A DNA stretch of 64,000 bases from Duganella sp. SG902 (GTDB taxonomy: Bacteria; Pseudomonadota; Gammaproteobacteria; Burkholderiales; Burkholderiaceae_D). The position numbers and the translations under genes were made by a program. The notes beneath the pieces are model-generated. The model was not told the DNA's origin and did no database searches. It saw nothing but the letters and a program-made list of their open reading frames with translations. The stretch is taken from positions 643,098-707,097 of the forward strand of contig NZ_JABMJK010000002.1 in the NCBI RefSeq assembly GCF_013376005.1, given 5' to 3'. Shown here in pieces: positions 19,865 to 27,968 of this stretch; position 1 is the first letter of the stretch, and each line of letters starts with the position of its first letter.

Positions 19865-20905
19865 ATGACAGTCAAGACCGGCAAGCTGCTGCGAAGCCTG
19901 ATCCGCGCCGGCACGCGCACCGCAAAGCTCATCGCCGCCGCCACCACCCCGCCCAAGCCAAAACGAAAGCGCGCCGCCGCATCACCCAGCGCATCAACAT
20001 CGCCGCGCGCCGCGCGCCCATCGCGCGCCGCACCCTCCACCATCGCACCGGGCAAATGGCTCTCCTCCCACGTCCCCACCGCGACGGGGCAGCGCATGCG
20101 CTACTGGCTCTACCTGCCAAACGGTTTTGCCCAACCCGAAGGCCTGATCGTCATGCTGCACGGTTGCCACCAGACCGCCACGCAATTCGCCCAAGGCACC
20201 GGCATGAACCTGCGCGCCGACAAAGCCGGCTACGCGGTCCTCTATCCCCAACAACTGACCAGCCACCAGGCGCAGCGCTGCTGGAAATGGTACGACCGCG
20301 CCACCCAGGCCGGCGGCGGCGACGTCCCAACCATCATCGGCATGATCCACAAGGTGCTGAGCGAGTACCCGATCAACCGCCGCCGCATCTACGTCGCCGG
20401 CATCTCCGCCGGCGCGGGCATGGCCAACATCCTCGCCCTCAACCACCCGACGCTGTTCGCCGCGATGGGACTGCACTCCGGCCCCGTCTTCGGCGCCGCC
20501 CAGAACCCCCTGACCGGCATCGGCATCATGCACCACGGCGCCGGCCTGCGCGCCGACACTGCCGCCCACGAAATTCTGCAACGGCAGCCGCAATTCCCCG
20601 GCATGCCCGCCATCCTGATCCAGGGCGAGGCCGACACCGTCGTCCGCCCCGTCAACCAGCTGCAGTTGATGCGACAAAGCCTGCTGCTGAACCGCCTCGC
20701 CGGTCCGGCAAAGATCACCCACAACCCGCGCAGCCGCCTGCACGACTTCTACGTCGGCCGAAAACTCATGCTGCGCATCGTGCAGATCGAAGACCTGGAA
20801 CACGCATGGTCCGGCGGTGATCCCACGCTGCCGTTCAACGCCAAAGCCGGCCCCAACGCCAGTAAGCTGATGCTGGAGTTTTTTGCCCGTCACCAGCGAA
20901 CCTGA
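19865..20905 (+). CDS. PHB depolymerase-family esterase (extracellular)
   Basis: A 346-residue alpha/beta-hydrolase of the esterase/PHB depolymerase family, which hydrolyses polyhydroxyalkanoates, feruloyl esters or similar substrates. After a basic, Ala/Pro/Ser-rich N-terminal stretch (residues 1-60, no clear signal peptide) the family hallmarks appear: LIVMLHGCHQTATQFAQGTG (oxyanion HGC), the nucleophile elbow AGISAGAGMANI, and the closing LEHAWSGG with the catalytic His. GGAGG precedes ATG 19865. The 3' end overlaps by 71 bases the opposing permease gene. The substrate is uncertain; members with this N-terminus are often annotated only as PHB depolymerase family. Confidence 0.9.
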   Translation: MTVKTGKLLRSLIRAGTRTAKLIAAATTPPKPKRKRAAASPSASTSPRAARPSRAAPSTIAPGKWLSSHVPTATGQRMRYWLYLPNGFAQPEGLIVMLHGCHQTATQFAQGTGMNLRADKAGYAVLYPQQLTSHQAQRCWKWYDRATQAGGGDVPTIIGMIHKVLSEYPINRRRIYVAGISAGAGMANILALNHPTLFAAMGLHSGPVFGAAQNPLTGIGIMHHGAGLRADTAAHEILQRQPQFPGMPAILIQGEADTVVRPVNQLQLMRQSLLLNRLAGPAKITHNPRSRLHDFYVGRKLMLRIVQIEDLEHAWSGGDPTLPFNAKAGPNASKLMLEFFARHQRT

Positions 20906-21533
20906 TCGCGCCCGCAGTGCCGATCACAATCAACACACTGCCCAACGCCATCTTCACGCTGAACACCTCACCCAGAAACAGCACGCCCCACAACACGCCA
21001 AACGCCGGCACCAGAAACGGCACCGCCATCGTGCGCGAAGCACCCACGCGCGCGATCAGATGCGACACACGCCAACACCGCCCATCCGTTGCACCATCCT
21101 TGAATCCCGCGCCATCCCAGGCCAGCCAGGCCACGCCGGCAAAGCCCAACGCCATGCTGGCCGCGCGCGCCGGCGCGATGCGCTCCCTGATCCACAGCCA
21201 GCCGATGATGGCCGCATACATCGGCGTCGCCGCGTTGAAGATGGCCGACAAGCTGGCATTGATGCTCAGCGCGGCATAGCTGAACAGCAGAAAGGGCAGG
21301 GTGCAGTTGGTCATGCCGACCAGCGCGATGCGCTTCCAGTTGCGCCGCAACGCGGCCAGTCCGCCATCGCGCCGCAGGATGAGTATCGGCACGAGCAGCA
21401 GCGAAGCCAATGCCGCCCTAGCCCCAGCCATGGCCAGCGCGCCGAATTCTCCCGCGCCTATGCGCATGAACAAATACGAGGCGCCCCATAACGCTGCCAG
21501 TAACAGCAGGCACGCCAGGTCGGTCTTCTTCAT
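20835..21533 (-). CDS. EamA/DMT-family permease with an internal deletion, probably non-functional
   Basis: An inner-membrane drug/metabolite transporter of the EamA type, normally ten membrane helices in about 290-300 residues. This copy has 232. Helices 1-5 are recognisable (MKKTDLACLLLLAALWGASY to GFAGVAWLAWDG), then the sequence jumps through GATDGRCWRV straight to SHLIARVGASRTMAVPFLVPA, which belongs near helix 9. About 60-75 residues, helices 6-8, are missing. A neighbouring frame at the junction reads NGWAVLACV, the expected helix-6 start, so a deletion with a frame change is likely. Its ATG overlaps the stop of the TlpA-like gene (ATGA), indicating translational coupling. Confidence 0.75.
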   Translation of the reverse strand: MKKTDLACLLLLAALWGASYLFMRIGAGEFGALAMAGARAALASLLLVPILILRRDGGLAALRRNWKRIALVGMTNCTLPFLLFSYAALSINASLSAIFNAATPMYAAIIGWLWIRERIAPARAASMALGFAGVAWLAWDGAGFKDGATDGRCWRVSHLIARVGASRTMAVPFLVPAFGVLWGVLFLGEVFSVKMALGSVLIVIGTAGAIRFAGDGQKTPASAYWRWGRLWR

Positions 21534-22498
21534 GGCTGCGCTACCACATTGCTGATGCGCCCCTGCGCATCCAGCGTGACGATCGTCGGAATATTGCGCA
21601 CGCCGAAAGCGCGGAAGATTGCGCCATCCTGATCCAGCGCCAACGCGATCGTGGTCTTGTTCTCCCTGGCGTAATCCGCCAACTCGGCGCCCGAAGTCCA
21701 CAGCGGCGACGAGATGCCGATCCATTCGGTGGTGCGATTCCTGGCCAGCCGCTCCGCCTCCAGCCGCACTTCCCTGCAGGCCGCGGAGACGGCGGGCCGC
21801 GTCTCACGCAAATACGATTCGCACCACGGCGAGAAAAACACCAGCGTGCGCGGTTTGCCCGCACCCAGCGTGATCTTCTTGCCGGCCGTCGTGGTGAGAG
21901 TGACGCCGCTTACCTGATCGCCAACCCTGAACGCAGCCGGCGCAGCGCTTTGCGGCGCCAATGCAATCGCGCCGGCGGCAGGCGCGGTAGTCGCCACGCG
22001 CTCCAGCGCTGCATGCAGCTCCTTGTCATCAAGATGGCCGACGTGGACGATACGGCCATTCGCGTCAATCAGCACATGCTGCGGCGTGACGCGCAGATTC
22101 AGTTTGCCGGCGAGCGAGCCGTCGTCGATCACCGTGGGCATGTGCAGCTTGTGCCTGGCGATAAATGCGCGCACATCGGCTTCCGTCTCGCTGTAGCCGG
22201 TATTCACCGACACCACGTTAATGCGCTTGCCGTACTGCTGATACAGCTGCTCAAAGCCGGCCGCCTGCTCATTGCAAGGCTTGCACCAGGTCGCCCAGAA
22301 CTTCAGATACACCGGCTGCCTGCCATACGACGCCGCCAGATCGATGCGCTGGCCATCGATGGACGTCAGCGAGGCCGAGGGCCCCGGCTGCCCGATCAAC
22401 GCCTTCCCCGCAACCTGCGCCCGCTGCTGCCCGCTCTCCGCCGCCGAGGCAATGCCAGCCAGTCCCGCCAGCAAAACCAACACCACACGCCATTTCAT
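21530..22498 (-). CDS. TlpA-like protein with two thioredoxin-fold domains
   Basis: A 322-residue exported protein with signal peptide MKWRVVLVLLAGLAGIASA and two thioredoxin-like domains in tandem. The first (about 35-165) is a complete TlpA/ResA domain with WATWCKPC (Cys72, Cys75) and a cis-Pro region RVTPQHVLID. The second (about 195-315) has SPWCESY, with only the first cysteine of the pair (Cys227), plus Cys242 further on, and the NIPTIVTLDAQG cis-Pro segment. It probably acts in periplasmic disulfide reduction, for example cytochrome maturation, but no such genes are adjacent. Translation is coupled to the defective EamA gene. Confidence 0.88.
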   Translation of the reverse strand: MKWRVVLVLLAGLAGIASAAESGQQRAQVAGKALIGQPGPSASLTSIDGQRIDLAASYGRQPVYLKFWATWCKPCNEQAAGFEQLYQQYGKRINVVSVNTGYSETEADVRAFIARHKLHMPTVIDDGSLAGKLNLRVTPQHVLIDANGRIVHVGHLDDKELHAALERVATTAPAAGAIALAPQSAAPAAFRVGDQVSGVTLTTTAGKKITLGAGKPRTLVFFSPWCESYLRETRPAVSAACREVRLEAERLARNRTTEWIGISSPLWTSGAELADYARENKTTIALALDQDGAIFRAFGVRNIPTIVTLDAQGRISNVVAQP

Positions 22499-22751
22499 AA
22501 TCCGCCCTCAATGAGTTAATTGACAACCCATCCTATCCCCAGCTTGGCGCAACCAAAAGGTGCAAGAATCGGCTAAACAACTAGGCCATGATAAGTGCGG
22601 TGTGTTCGTGTTTGACGCATCTCAATGTTGTCAGATTCAGTGGCGCTGGATTTGTTGGCGTTCAGAAGTGTTCACTGCTGGAAGACGTATGTTCAGACAC
22701 TGTTTAACCATCGCGACGTTCATCAATGTCGTCATCGAATAGAGGTTCAAT

Positions 22752-23174
22752 ATGAAACGCTCGCTATGTTGTATGTGCGCTTTGATGTCCAGCTTTATAT
22801 GGTCAGCTGCTCAAGCCCTGGAGTGCCCTGCGTTTATCGCGGAAACGTCTGTCAAGCTGGTTGATACGCCTGCTGGATGGACTGCGTTCAGTAGCTCTCC
22901 GCTGTATTTGCACGGAGCGGCGCCGATGAGCGGGCCGCCCGAAAAACTGGGCGTGCTCGCGGATTATCACGAGACAAAGAGAAATCAGGAAATAAGCTAC
23001 ACCTATCAGCTCGATGGCCACTTCACGGAGGGGAAGTGGCTTGCGTGTACTTATGGTGAGGGCGATCAGGTCACGCTTTCGAAGCGGCTCGATAACACTG
23101 TGCGTGTTTGCATTTTCCGGTATCGAAAGGGCAAGCACGCCGGTCAAAATGATGTGGCTATTTCGTGCAAGTAG
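22752..23174 (+). CDS. STY0301-family secreted protein
   Basis: A 140-residue exported protein with an N-terminal signal (MKRSLCCMCALMSSFIWSAAQA). The mature part has the layout I recognise for the STY0301 family: an early ECPAFI cysteine, PAGWTAF, SGPPEKLGVLADY, then EGKWLACTYGEGDQVTLSKRL and a C-terminal cysteine. Four cysteines in the mature region suggest disulfides in the periplasm. Function of the family is unknown to me. AGAGG stands before ATG 22752. The 253 bases upstream hold nothing else convincing. Lower GC than the neighbours suggests recent acquisition. Confidence 0.75.
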   Translation: MKRSLCCMCALMSSFIWSAAQALECPAFIAETSVKLVDTPAGWTAFSSSPLYLHGAAPMSGPPEKLGVLADYHETKRNQEISYTYQLDGHFTEGKWLACTYGEGDQVTLSKRLDNTVRVCIFRYRKGKHAGQNDVAISCK

Positions 23175-23181
23175 CGCATCA

Positions 23182-24468
23182 TCAGAGCAGCAGGAAAGCC
23201 AGCGCGGCGACGGCGGTGGGGGCGAGGGCGCCGGCCAGCAGGCCCAGTGTGCCGATCGACTGAGCCTCGAAGCCGCAGCGCAGCAGTGCGGCACCGGCCG
23301 GATTCGGGGCGTTGGCGATGACGGTTAGGCCGCCGCCGGTGACGGCGCCCGCCACCAGCATGTATTGCGACTGCGCCGAGATGCCGCTGATGAGCGAACC
23401 GAGGTAGGTGAGCGCGGCGTTGTCGGTGACGGCGGTCAGGCTCATCGCACCGAAGAACAGCGCCAGCGGCGACAGGCTTTCCACGATCGGTTGCAGCCAC
23501 CATTGCTGCATCCCGCCCAGCACCACCAGCCCCGCCAGGAAGAAGCCGACCAGCAGACCTTCCTTGATGATCAGCGGATTCTGGTAGCGCTGGTAAGCCG
23601 TGGTGAATCCCAGGAACAGCATGAACACGCCAAGGAACAGCACCGGATGATGGCCCAGCACCACCACCGCCGCCAAAAAGCCGAGATGGATCAGCGTCAC
23701 CGCCAACGGCACTGCCGGCGCGGTATCTGCCGCAGCGCTGGCGCCCGGCGCCCGCAAATGCTTGCGCAGCGCGAAGCTGACCGCAGTGGCGTTGATGACG
23801 ACCGCCACCGCCGCTTTCCAGCCGAAGTGCTGCGCCATGTAGGCGCTGTCCCAGTTCCACGTGCCGGCCACCATCAGCACCGGCGGCGCGGCGTAGGCGG
23901 TCAGCAGGCCGCCGATCGAGACATTCACGAACAGCACGCCCAGCGCCGCATACTTCAGCCACTCCGGCATGCCGTCACGGAAGATCAGCGGCGCCAGCAT
24001 CAGCGCCGCCAGCGTCATCGCGGCCGGTTCGGTGATCAGCGAGCCGGTCAGCGGCACCAGCGCCAGGCCGAACCACACCAGCGCCAGTTCGGTTGCCACC
24101 GGCATCAGCTTGGCCAGGCCCAGCAGCACGCGCTGGACGATGTCCATCACCGGCCGCGAGGCCGCCACCACCATTACCACAAACACAAACAGCGGCTCGG
24201 TGTACTGGCGCGATTCGGCATACGCAATCGCCGCTTGGCCGCCGTTGAGGAAGGCGATGCTTGCCATCAGCACAAACGCCCAGAAACCAAACACCACCTC
24301 CACCTCGCCCAGCAGATGGAACAGCCCGGCATGGCGCGGATGACGGTGCGCCAGCACCTCGAATGACTTGGCGGCGAAGGTGTGCAGCAGCGCCAGTCCG
24401 AACAGAACGGCGCCGACGATTTGTATGGTTTGCAAAGTGTGTCCTTTGATAATTTCCCCAATGAACAT
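23182..24468 (-). CDS. Putative Na+/H+ antiporter
   Basis: A 428-residue integral membrane protein with about 11-12 hydrophobic segments, resembling the Na_H_antiport_3 family. Recognisable parts are HLLGEVEVVFGFWA, SLITEPAAMTLAALMLAP, SLTAVTDNAALTYLGSL and VAGAVTGGGLTVIANAPNPAG, the last two being strongly conserved transport motifs. It likely exchanges Na+ for H+ across the inner membrane, but no experimental ion specificity is implied. ATG 24468 lacks a clear ribosome-binding site; a TTG a few codons later (after AAAGGA) is an alternative start. It is divergent from imuA, and the LexA box lies only 49 bases upstream of it. Confidence 0.88.
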   Translation of the reverse strand: MFIGEIIKGHTLQTIQIVGAVLFGLALLHTFAAKSFEVLAHRHPRHAGLFHLLGEVEVVFGFWAFVLMASIAFLNGGQAAIAYAESRQYTEPLFVFVVMVVAASRPVMDIVQRVLLGLAKLMPVATELALVWFGLALVPLTGSLITEPAAMTLAALMLAPLIFRDGMPEWLKYAALGVLFVNVSIGGLLTAYAAPPVLMVAGTWNWDSAYMAQHFGWKAAVAVVINATAVSFALRKHLRAPGASAAADTAPAVPLAVTLIHLGFLAAVVVLGHHPVLFLGVFMLFLGFTTAYQRYQNPLIIKEGLLVGFFLAGLVVLGGMQQWWLQPIVESLSPLALFFGAMSLTAVTDNAALTYLGSLISGISAQSQYMLVAGAVTGGGLTVIANAPNPAGAALLRCGFEAQSIGTLGLLAGALAPTAVAALAFLLL

Positions 24469-24514
24469 GGTACATCAAAGGCAGGTAAACCTTGCCAAAC
24501 AACGGTGCAAGGAG

Positions 24515-24534
24515 TACTGTTTATTTATACAGTA
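24515..24534. promoter_or_regulatory. LexA (SOS) box upstream of imuA
   Basis: TACTGT-TTATTTAT-ACAGTA is a perfect palindrome in its outer 6+6 bases and matches the CTGT-N8-ACAG LexA operator. It ends 16 bases before the imuA start, overlapping the likely promoter, so imuA-imuB should be derepressed on DNA damage. Confidence 0.93.
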
Positions 24535-24550
24535 TTTGCGATATAATGCC

Positions 24551-25246
24551 ATGACCCTCCCGGAAACCGTGCACCCGTCCTTGTGGCGGGCCGATCAACT
24601 CGCCCAGAGCGCCACGCGCTGCCTGGACACTGGCTTTGCCGCCTTGTCGGCGCAGCTGCCCGGCGGCGGCTGGCCGCTCGGCACCTTGATCGACCTGCTG
24701 CTGCTGCAGCACGGCATTGGCGAGCTGCGCCTGCTGCAGCCGGCGCTGTCCGCGCTGGGCAAGCGGCCCATCGTGCTCCTGCAACCGCCGCATCCGCCGC
24801 AGGCGCTGGCGCTGGCGGCGCTGGGTATCGAGCCGTCGCAACTGCTGTGGGTGCGCAGTGGCGCCAAGGCCAGCGATGCGCTGTGGGCCGCCGAGCAAAT
24901 CCTGCGCAGCGGCTGTTGCGGTGCCTTGCTGCTGTGGCAGCAGCACGCGCGCGGCGAAACGCTGCGGCGCCTGCATCTGGCGGCACAAAGCGGCGAGACC
25001 TTGTTCTGGATGCTGCGGCCGTTGGCGGCGGCCCAGGAGGCATCGCCGGCGCCGTTGCGGTTGTCGCTCAGGCCAGCGGCGGGCGGCATCGACATCGGCT
25101 TTGTCAAACGACGCGGGCCGCAGCGTGACGCGCCCTTGTTTTTACCTTTAACGCCTTCTTTGCTTCAACGTCATGCGCCTCTGGATCGCGATACACCTGC
25201 CACGGCTCCCGCTCGAAGTATTTCGCCCGTGCTGGTCGGCGGATGA
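24551..25246 (+). CDS. imuA: Translesion synthesis accessory protein ImuA
   Basis: A 231-residue RecA/SulA-like protein of the SOS mutagenesis cassette imuA-imuB-dnaE2, required with the others for damage-induced mutagenesis in characterised bacteria. It starts at ATG 24551 (MTLPETVHPSLWRADQ). The core reads LPGGGWPLGTLIDLLLLQHGIGELRLL and then RPIVLLQPPHPPQALALAALGI, with conserved WAAEQILRSGCCGALLLW. No clear Walker A is present, as usual for this group. It overlaps imuB by 74 bases and is preceded by a perfect LexA box. dnaE2, its usual third partner, lies about 21 kb away. Confidence 0.93.
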   Translation: MTLPETVHPSLWRADQLAQSATRCLDTGFAALSAQLPGGGWPLGTLIDLLLLQHGIGELRLLQPALSALGKRPIVLLQPPHPPQALALAALGIEPSQLLWVRSGAKASDALWAAEQILRSGCCGALLLWQQHARGETLRRLHLAAQSGETLFWMLRPLAAAQEASPAPLRLSLRPAAGGIDIGFVKRRGPQRDAPLFLPLTPSLLQRHAPLDRDTPATAPARSISPVLVGG

Positions 25247-26645
25247 TGGCACGGTGGTGCTGGAGCAGGAGCGCGTGATTGCCTTGTCGGATGCCGCGTA
25301 TGCGGCCGGCGTGCGGACCGGCTTGCGGCGCGGCGGCGCCATCATGCTGGCGCCGCAATCGCAATTCCAGCAGCGCGCGCCCGAGTTGGAAGCGGAAGCG
25401 CTGCAAGCCGTGGCGCTGGCGCTGCTGCAATACACGCCGCAACTGGCGCAGGCGGAGGAAGCCACGCTGCTGCTGGACGTGGGCGCCAGCCTGCGCCTGT
25501 TCGGCGGCATCCACGCGCTGTGCCGCAAGGTGGCGCACAGCGTGCGCGCGTTGGGCTTTACCGGCTGGCTCAGCTGCGCCCCCACCGCGCGCGGCGCCTG
25601 GCTGCTGGCCTGCAGCAACGCCGGGCGCGCCTTGAAGATGGACTCGCTGGAACGCAAACTGGCGTCGCTGCCGGTCGACCTGCTGCCGCCCGCGCGCGCC
25701 TACCTGGGCTGGCTGGAAGGCATAGGCTGCATGACCTTGGGCGAGCTGTATCGTTTGCCGCGTCCCGGCTTGCAGCGTCGTTGCGGCCGCCCCTTGCTGG
25801 ACATGCTGGACGATGCCCACGGCGTCCGTCCCGAACTGCACGAATGGCTGCAAGCGCCCACCAGCTTTCACGCCAAAATGGAATTGTTCGACCGCGTGGA
25901 AAACGCCGAAGCCTTGCTGTTCGGCGCGCATCGCCTGCTGCTGCAACTGACAGGCTGGCTGAGCGCACACCAGCTGGCGGTCGAACGCATCCGCCTGCTG
26001 CTGGAGCACGAGCGCGGCCGCAGCGCCGGCCCGCCCACCGTGATCGAAGTGGTGCTGGCCGAGCCCACATGGAAAGACACCCATCTGGTGCGCCTGCTGA
26101 AGGAGCGCCTGGCCAAGCAGGAACTGGACGCCCCGGTGATCGGCCTGCGCCTCGAAGCGCCACAAGTGCAGCCGATGGCGCCGCTCAGCGATTCACTCTT
26201 TCCCGAGCCGGGCGGCAGCAAGGAAGACTGGCAGCGCCTGCTGGAACTGCTGGCCGCGCGGCTGGGGCCGGAGAACGTGCTGCAAGCCGTGCCCAGCGCC
26301 GACTACCGGCCCGAGCAGGCCAACACCTGGCTCAGCATCCAGAAAAAAGTCCGCCCGGCCGAAGCGCGTGCCCAGCTGCCGCCGGACATGGGCAGCCTGC
26401 CGCGTCCGACCTGGCTGCTGGCCAAACCGATCCCGCTGCTGATGCGCGACCACCGTCCTTACTACGGCTCGCCGCTGCGCATCCGCTCGACCGGCGAGCG
26501 CATCGAGGCCGGCTGGTGGGGCGAGATGCTGACCCGCGATTACTTCATGGCCCAGGGCCAAGACCACGCCCACTACTGGCTGTTCAAGGAACGCAGCGCG
26601 TCCGACAAGGAGCCGCGCTGGTATCTGCAAGGCCTGTTCGGTTAG
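25173..26645 (+). CDS. imuB: ImuB, catalytically inactive Y-family polymerase homologue
   Basis: A 490-residue Y-family DNA polymerase-like protein that in studied systems bridges the beta clamp and DnaE2. The N-terminus MRLWIAIHLPRLPLEVF lacks the catalytic Asp of true Y polymerases, and LLLDVGASLRLFGG replaces the acidic pair of motif SIDE, consistent with a non-catalytic role. The HhH/thumb region (YLGWLEGIGCMTLGELYRLP) and little-finger part follow, and a long C-terminus ends in YWLFKE and WYLQGLFG. It overlaps imuA by 74 bases and is under the same LexA box. The stop codon overlaps the opposing DUF1653 gene. Confidence 0.95.
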   Translation: MRLWIAIHLPRLPLEVFRPCWSADDGTVVLEQERVIALSDAAYAAGVRTGLRRGGAIMLAPQSQFQQRAPELEAEALQAVALALLQYTPQLAQAEEATLLLDVGASLRLFGGIHALCRKVAHSVRALGFTGWLSCAPTARGAWLLACSNAGRALKMDSLERKLASLPVDLLPPARAYLGWLEGIGCMTLGELYRLPRPGLQRRCGRPLLDMLDDAHGVRPELHEWLQAPTSFHAKMELFDRVENAEALLFGAHRLLLQLTGWLSAHQLAVERIRLLLEHERGRSAGPPTVIEVVLAEPTWKDTHLVRLLKERLAKQELDAPVIGLRLEAPQVQPMAPLSDSLFPEPGGSKEDWQRLLELLAARLGPENVLQAVPSADYRPEQANTWLSIQKKVRPAEARAQLPPDMGSLPRPTWLLAKPIPLLMRDHRPYYGSPLRIRSTGERIEAGWWGEMLTRDYFMAQGQDHAHYWLFKERSASDKEPRWYLQGLFG

Positions 26646-26830
26646 TCGAGCGGCCTGAAGCGTTGCACCTGCTTGCCATCCACCTCGATCAGCTCGAAGA
26701 ACACCTCGCGCGGACGGCACCAGATGGAACCGTTGGCGGCACGATATACAATCATGGTCGAGAGGTCGGACTCCAGCGTGGCTTCGCACACCAGTTCGTA
26801 GATACCGCCTTTGTAGTGTTGGTAACGCAT
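26642..26830 (-). CDS. DUF1653-domain small protein
   Basis: A 62-residue protein nearly all of which is a DUF1653 domain: [41 protein letters not shown], and a closing [13 protein letters not shown]. The domain is a small beta-rich fold of unknown function found in many bacteria, often as a stand-alone protein. It ends over the imuB stop codon and starts 11 bases from the divergent hydrolase gene. Short but well supported by family pattern. Confidence 0.85.
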   Translation of the reverse strand: MRYQHYKGGIYELVCEATLESDLSTMIVYRAANGSIWCRPREVFFELIEVDGKQVQRFRPLD

Positions 26831-26841
26831 TTTCCATTCCT

Positions 26842-27600
26842 ATGAAATCACAACGACAAGAATTTATCGGCGCGCACGGCCACAAGCTGGCGGCGCGCCT
26901 CGATGGGCCGGATGGCGAGGTCAAGGCCTACGCGCTGTTCGCCCACTGCTTCACCTGTGGCAAGGACGTGCTGGCCGCCCGGCGCGTGGCGGAAGCGCTG
27001 ACCGAGCATGGCATCGCCGTACTGCGCTTCGATTTTACCGGGCTGGGCGCCAGCGACGGCGAGTTCGCCAACACCAATTTCTCGTCCAATCTGGCCGACC
27101 TGGTTGCCGCCGCTGATTTCATGCGCGAGCACTACGCCGCGCCGCGCTTGCTCATCGGTCACAGCCTCGGCGGCGCCGCCGCGCTGGCCGCGGCCGAACA
27201 GATGCCGGAGGTGAAAGCCGTGGTCACCATTGCCGCGCCCAGCAGCCCGTCTTACGTCACCGGCATGTTCAGCAAACATCTGGAGGAAATTGCGCGCGAG
27301 GGCGAGGCGGAGGTGCAACTGGCGGGGCGGCCGTTCCGCATCAAGCAGCAATTCGTGGAAGACGCCGGCGGGCACAATTTGAAGTTGAAGATCGCCGGCC
27401 TGCGCCGCGCCTTGCTGGTCATGCATGCGCCCAACGACGACACGGTCAGTCTCAACAACGCCATGGAGATTTTCACGGCGGCCAAGCATCCGAAAAGCTT
27501 TATCTCGTTGGACGATGCCGACCATCTGCTGACGGGCCGCGAAGACGCCGTCTACGTCGCCAACCTGATTGCGGCCTGGGCCGACCGCTATCTGGTTTAA
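26842..27600 (+). CDS. Alpha/beta-hydrolase
   Basis: A 252-residue cytoplasmic alpha/beta-hydrolase. It shows the opening [21 protein letters not shown], characteristic of the hydrolases often fused or linked to OsmC proteins, then [14 protein letters not shown] and the nucleophile elbow [13 protein letters not shown] with catalytic Ser. The likely acid is Asp in [10 protein letters not shown] and the catalytic His in DDADHLLTG. No OsmC gene is adjacent. The substrate is unknown. The ribosome-binding site is weak. Its stop overlaps that of the opposing small gene. Confidence 0.92.
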   Translation: MKSQRQEFIGAHGHKLAARLDGPDGEVKAYALFAHCFTCGKDVLAARRVAEALTEHGIAVLRFDFTGLGASDGEFANTNFSSNLADLVAAADFMREHYAAPRLLIGHSLGGAAALAAAEQMPEVKAVVTIAAPSSPSYVTGMFSKHLEEIAREGEAEVQLAGRPFRIKQQFVEDAGGHNLKLKIAGLRRALLVMHAPNDDTVSLNNAMEIFTAAKHPKSFISLDDADHLLTGREDAVYVANLIAAWADRYLV

Positions 27601-27935
27601 AAGTCTTCCGACAAATCTTTCCAGCCCTTGCTGGCGGCGAAAGCAGTGAACTCGTCCGGCGCTTCCAGCACCAGCAAGCGGCCTTCCTGCAGCACCGGAT
27701 CGCCGGCCGTCAGGTCGGGGCCCTTGTAGCCGACGGTGCGCAGTTGCGCCACCACCGAAGCGATCAGCGCCTTGTCCTTGTGCAGGCCGCTGATCGGCGC
27801 CTTGAAATCCACGTACACATCAATGGCGCCATAACCTTCGTCGAAGATACGGATCGCCTTGGCGTCGTGGGCACGGCCGGAGCCGTCGGTGGCCTTGAAA
27901 GGGCCGCTCAGTTGGATATCAGTGTCATTGTTCAT
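27597..27935 (-). CDS. Hypothetical protein, unrecognised
   Basis: A 112-residue soluble protein starting at ATG 27935 ([11 protein letters not shown]), with no signal peptide or membrane segment. A plausible fold is alternating beta and alpha: [21 protein letters not shown], then [20 protein letters not shown] and [19 protein letters not shown] do not recognise the family. It lies 33 bases downstream of the M61 peptidase gene on the same strand and may be co-transcribed with it. Codon use resembles that of its neighbours, so it is probably a real resident gene. Confidence 0.72.
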   Translation of the reverse strand: MNNDTDIQLSGPFKATDGSGRAHDAKAIRIFDEGYGAIDVYVDFKAPISGLHKDKALIASVVAQLRTVGYKGPDLTAGDPVLQEGRLLVLEAPDEFTAFAASKGWKDLSEDF

Positions 27936-27968
27936 GTGCGCAGCATACACCAAACGACACCGGGCCTC

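Noticed and set aside
22560..22742. A possible 60-codon gene before the STY0301-like gene
   Set aside because: No ribosome-binding site and no recognisable fold; it reads across the likely promoter of the next gene.
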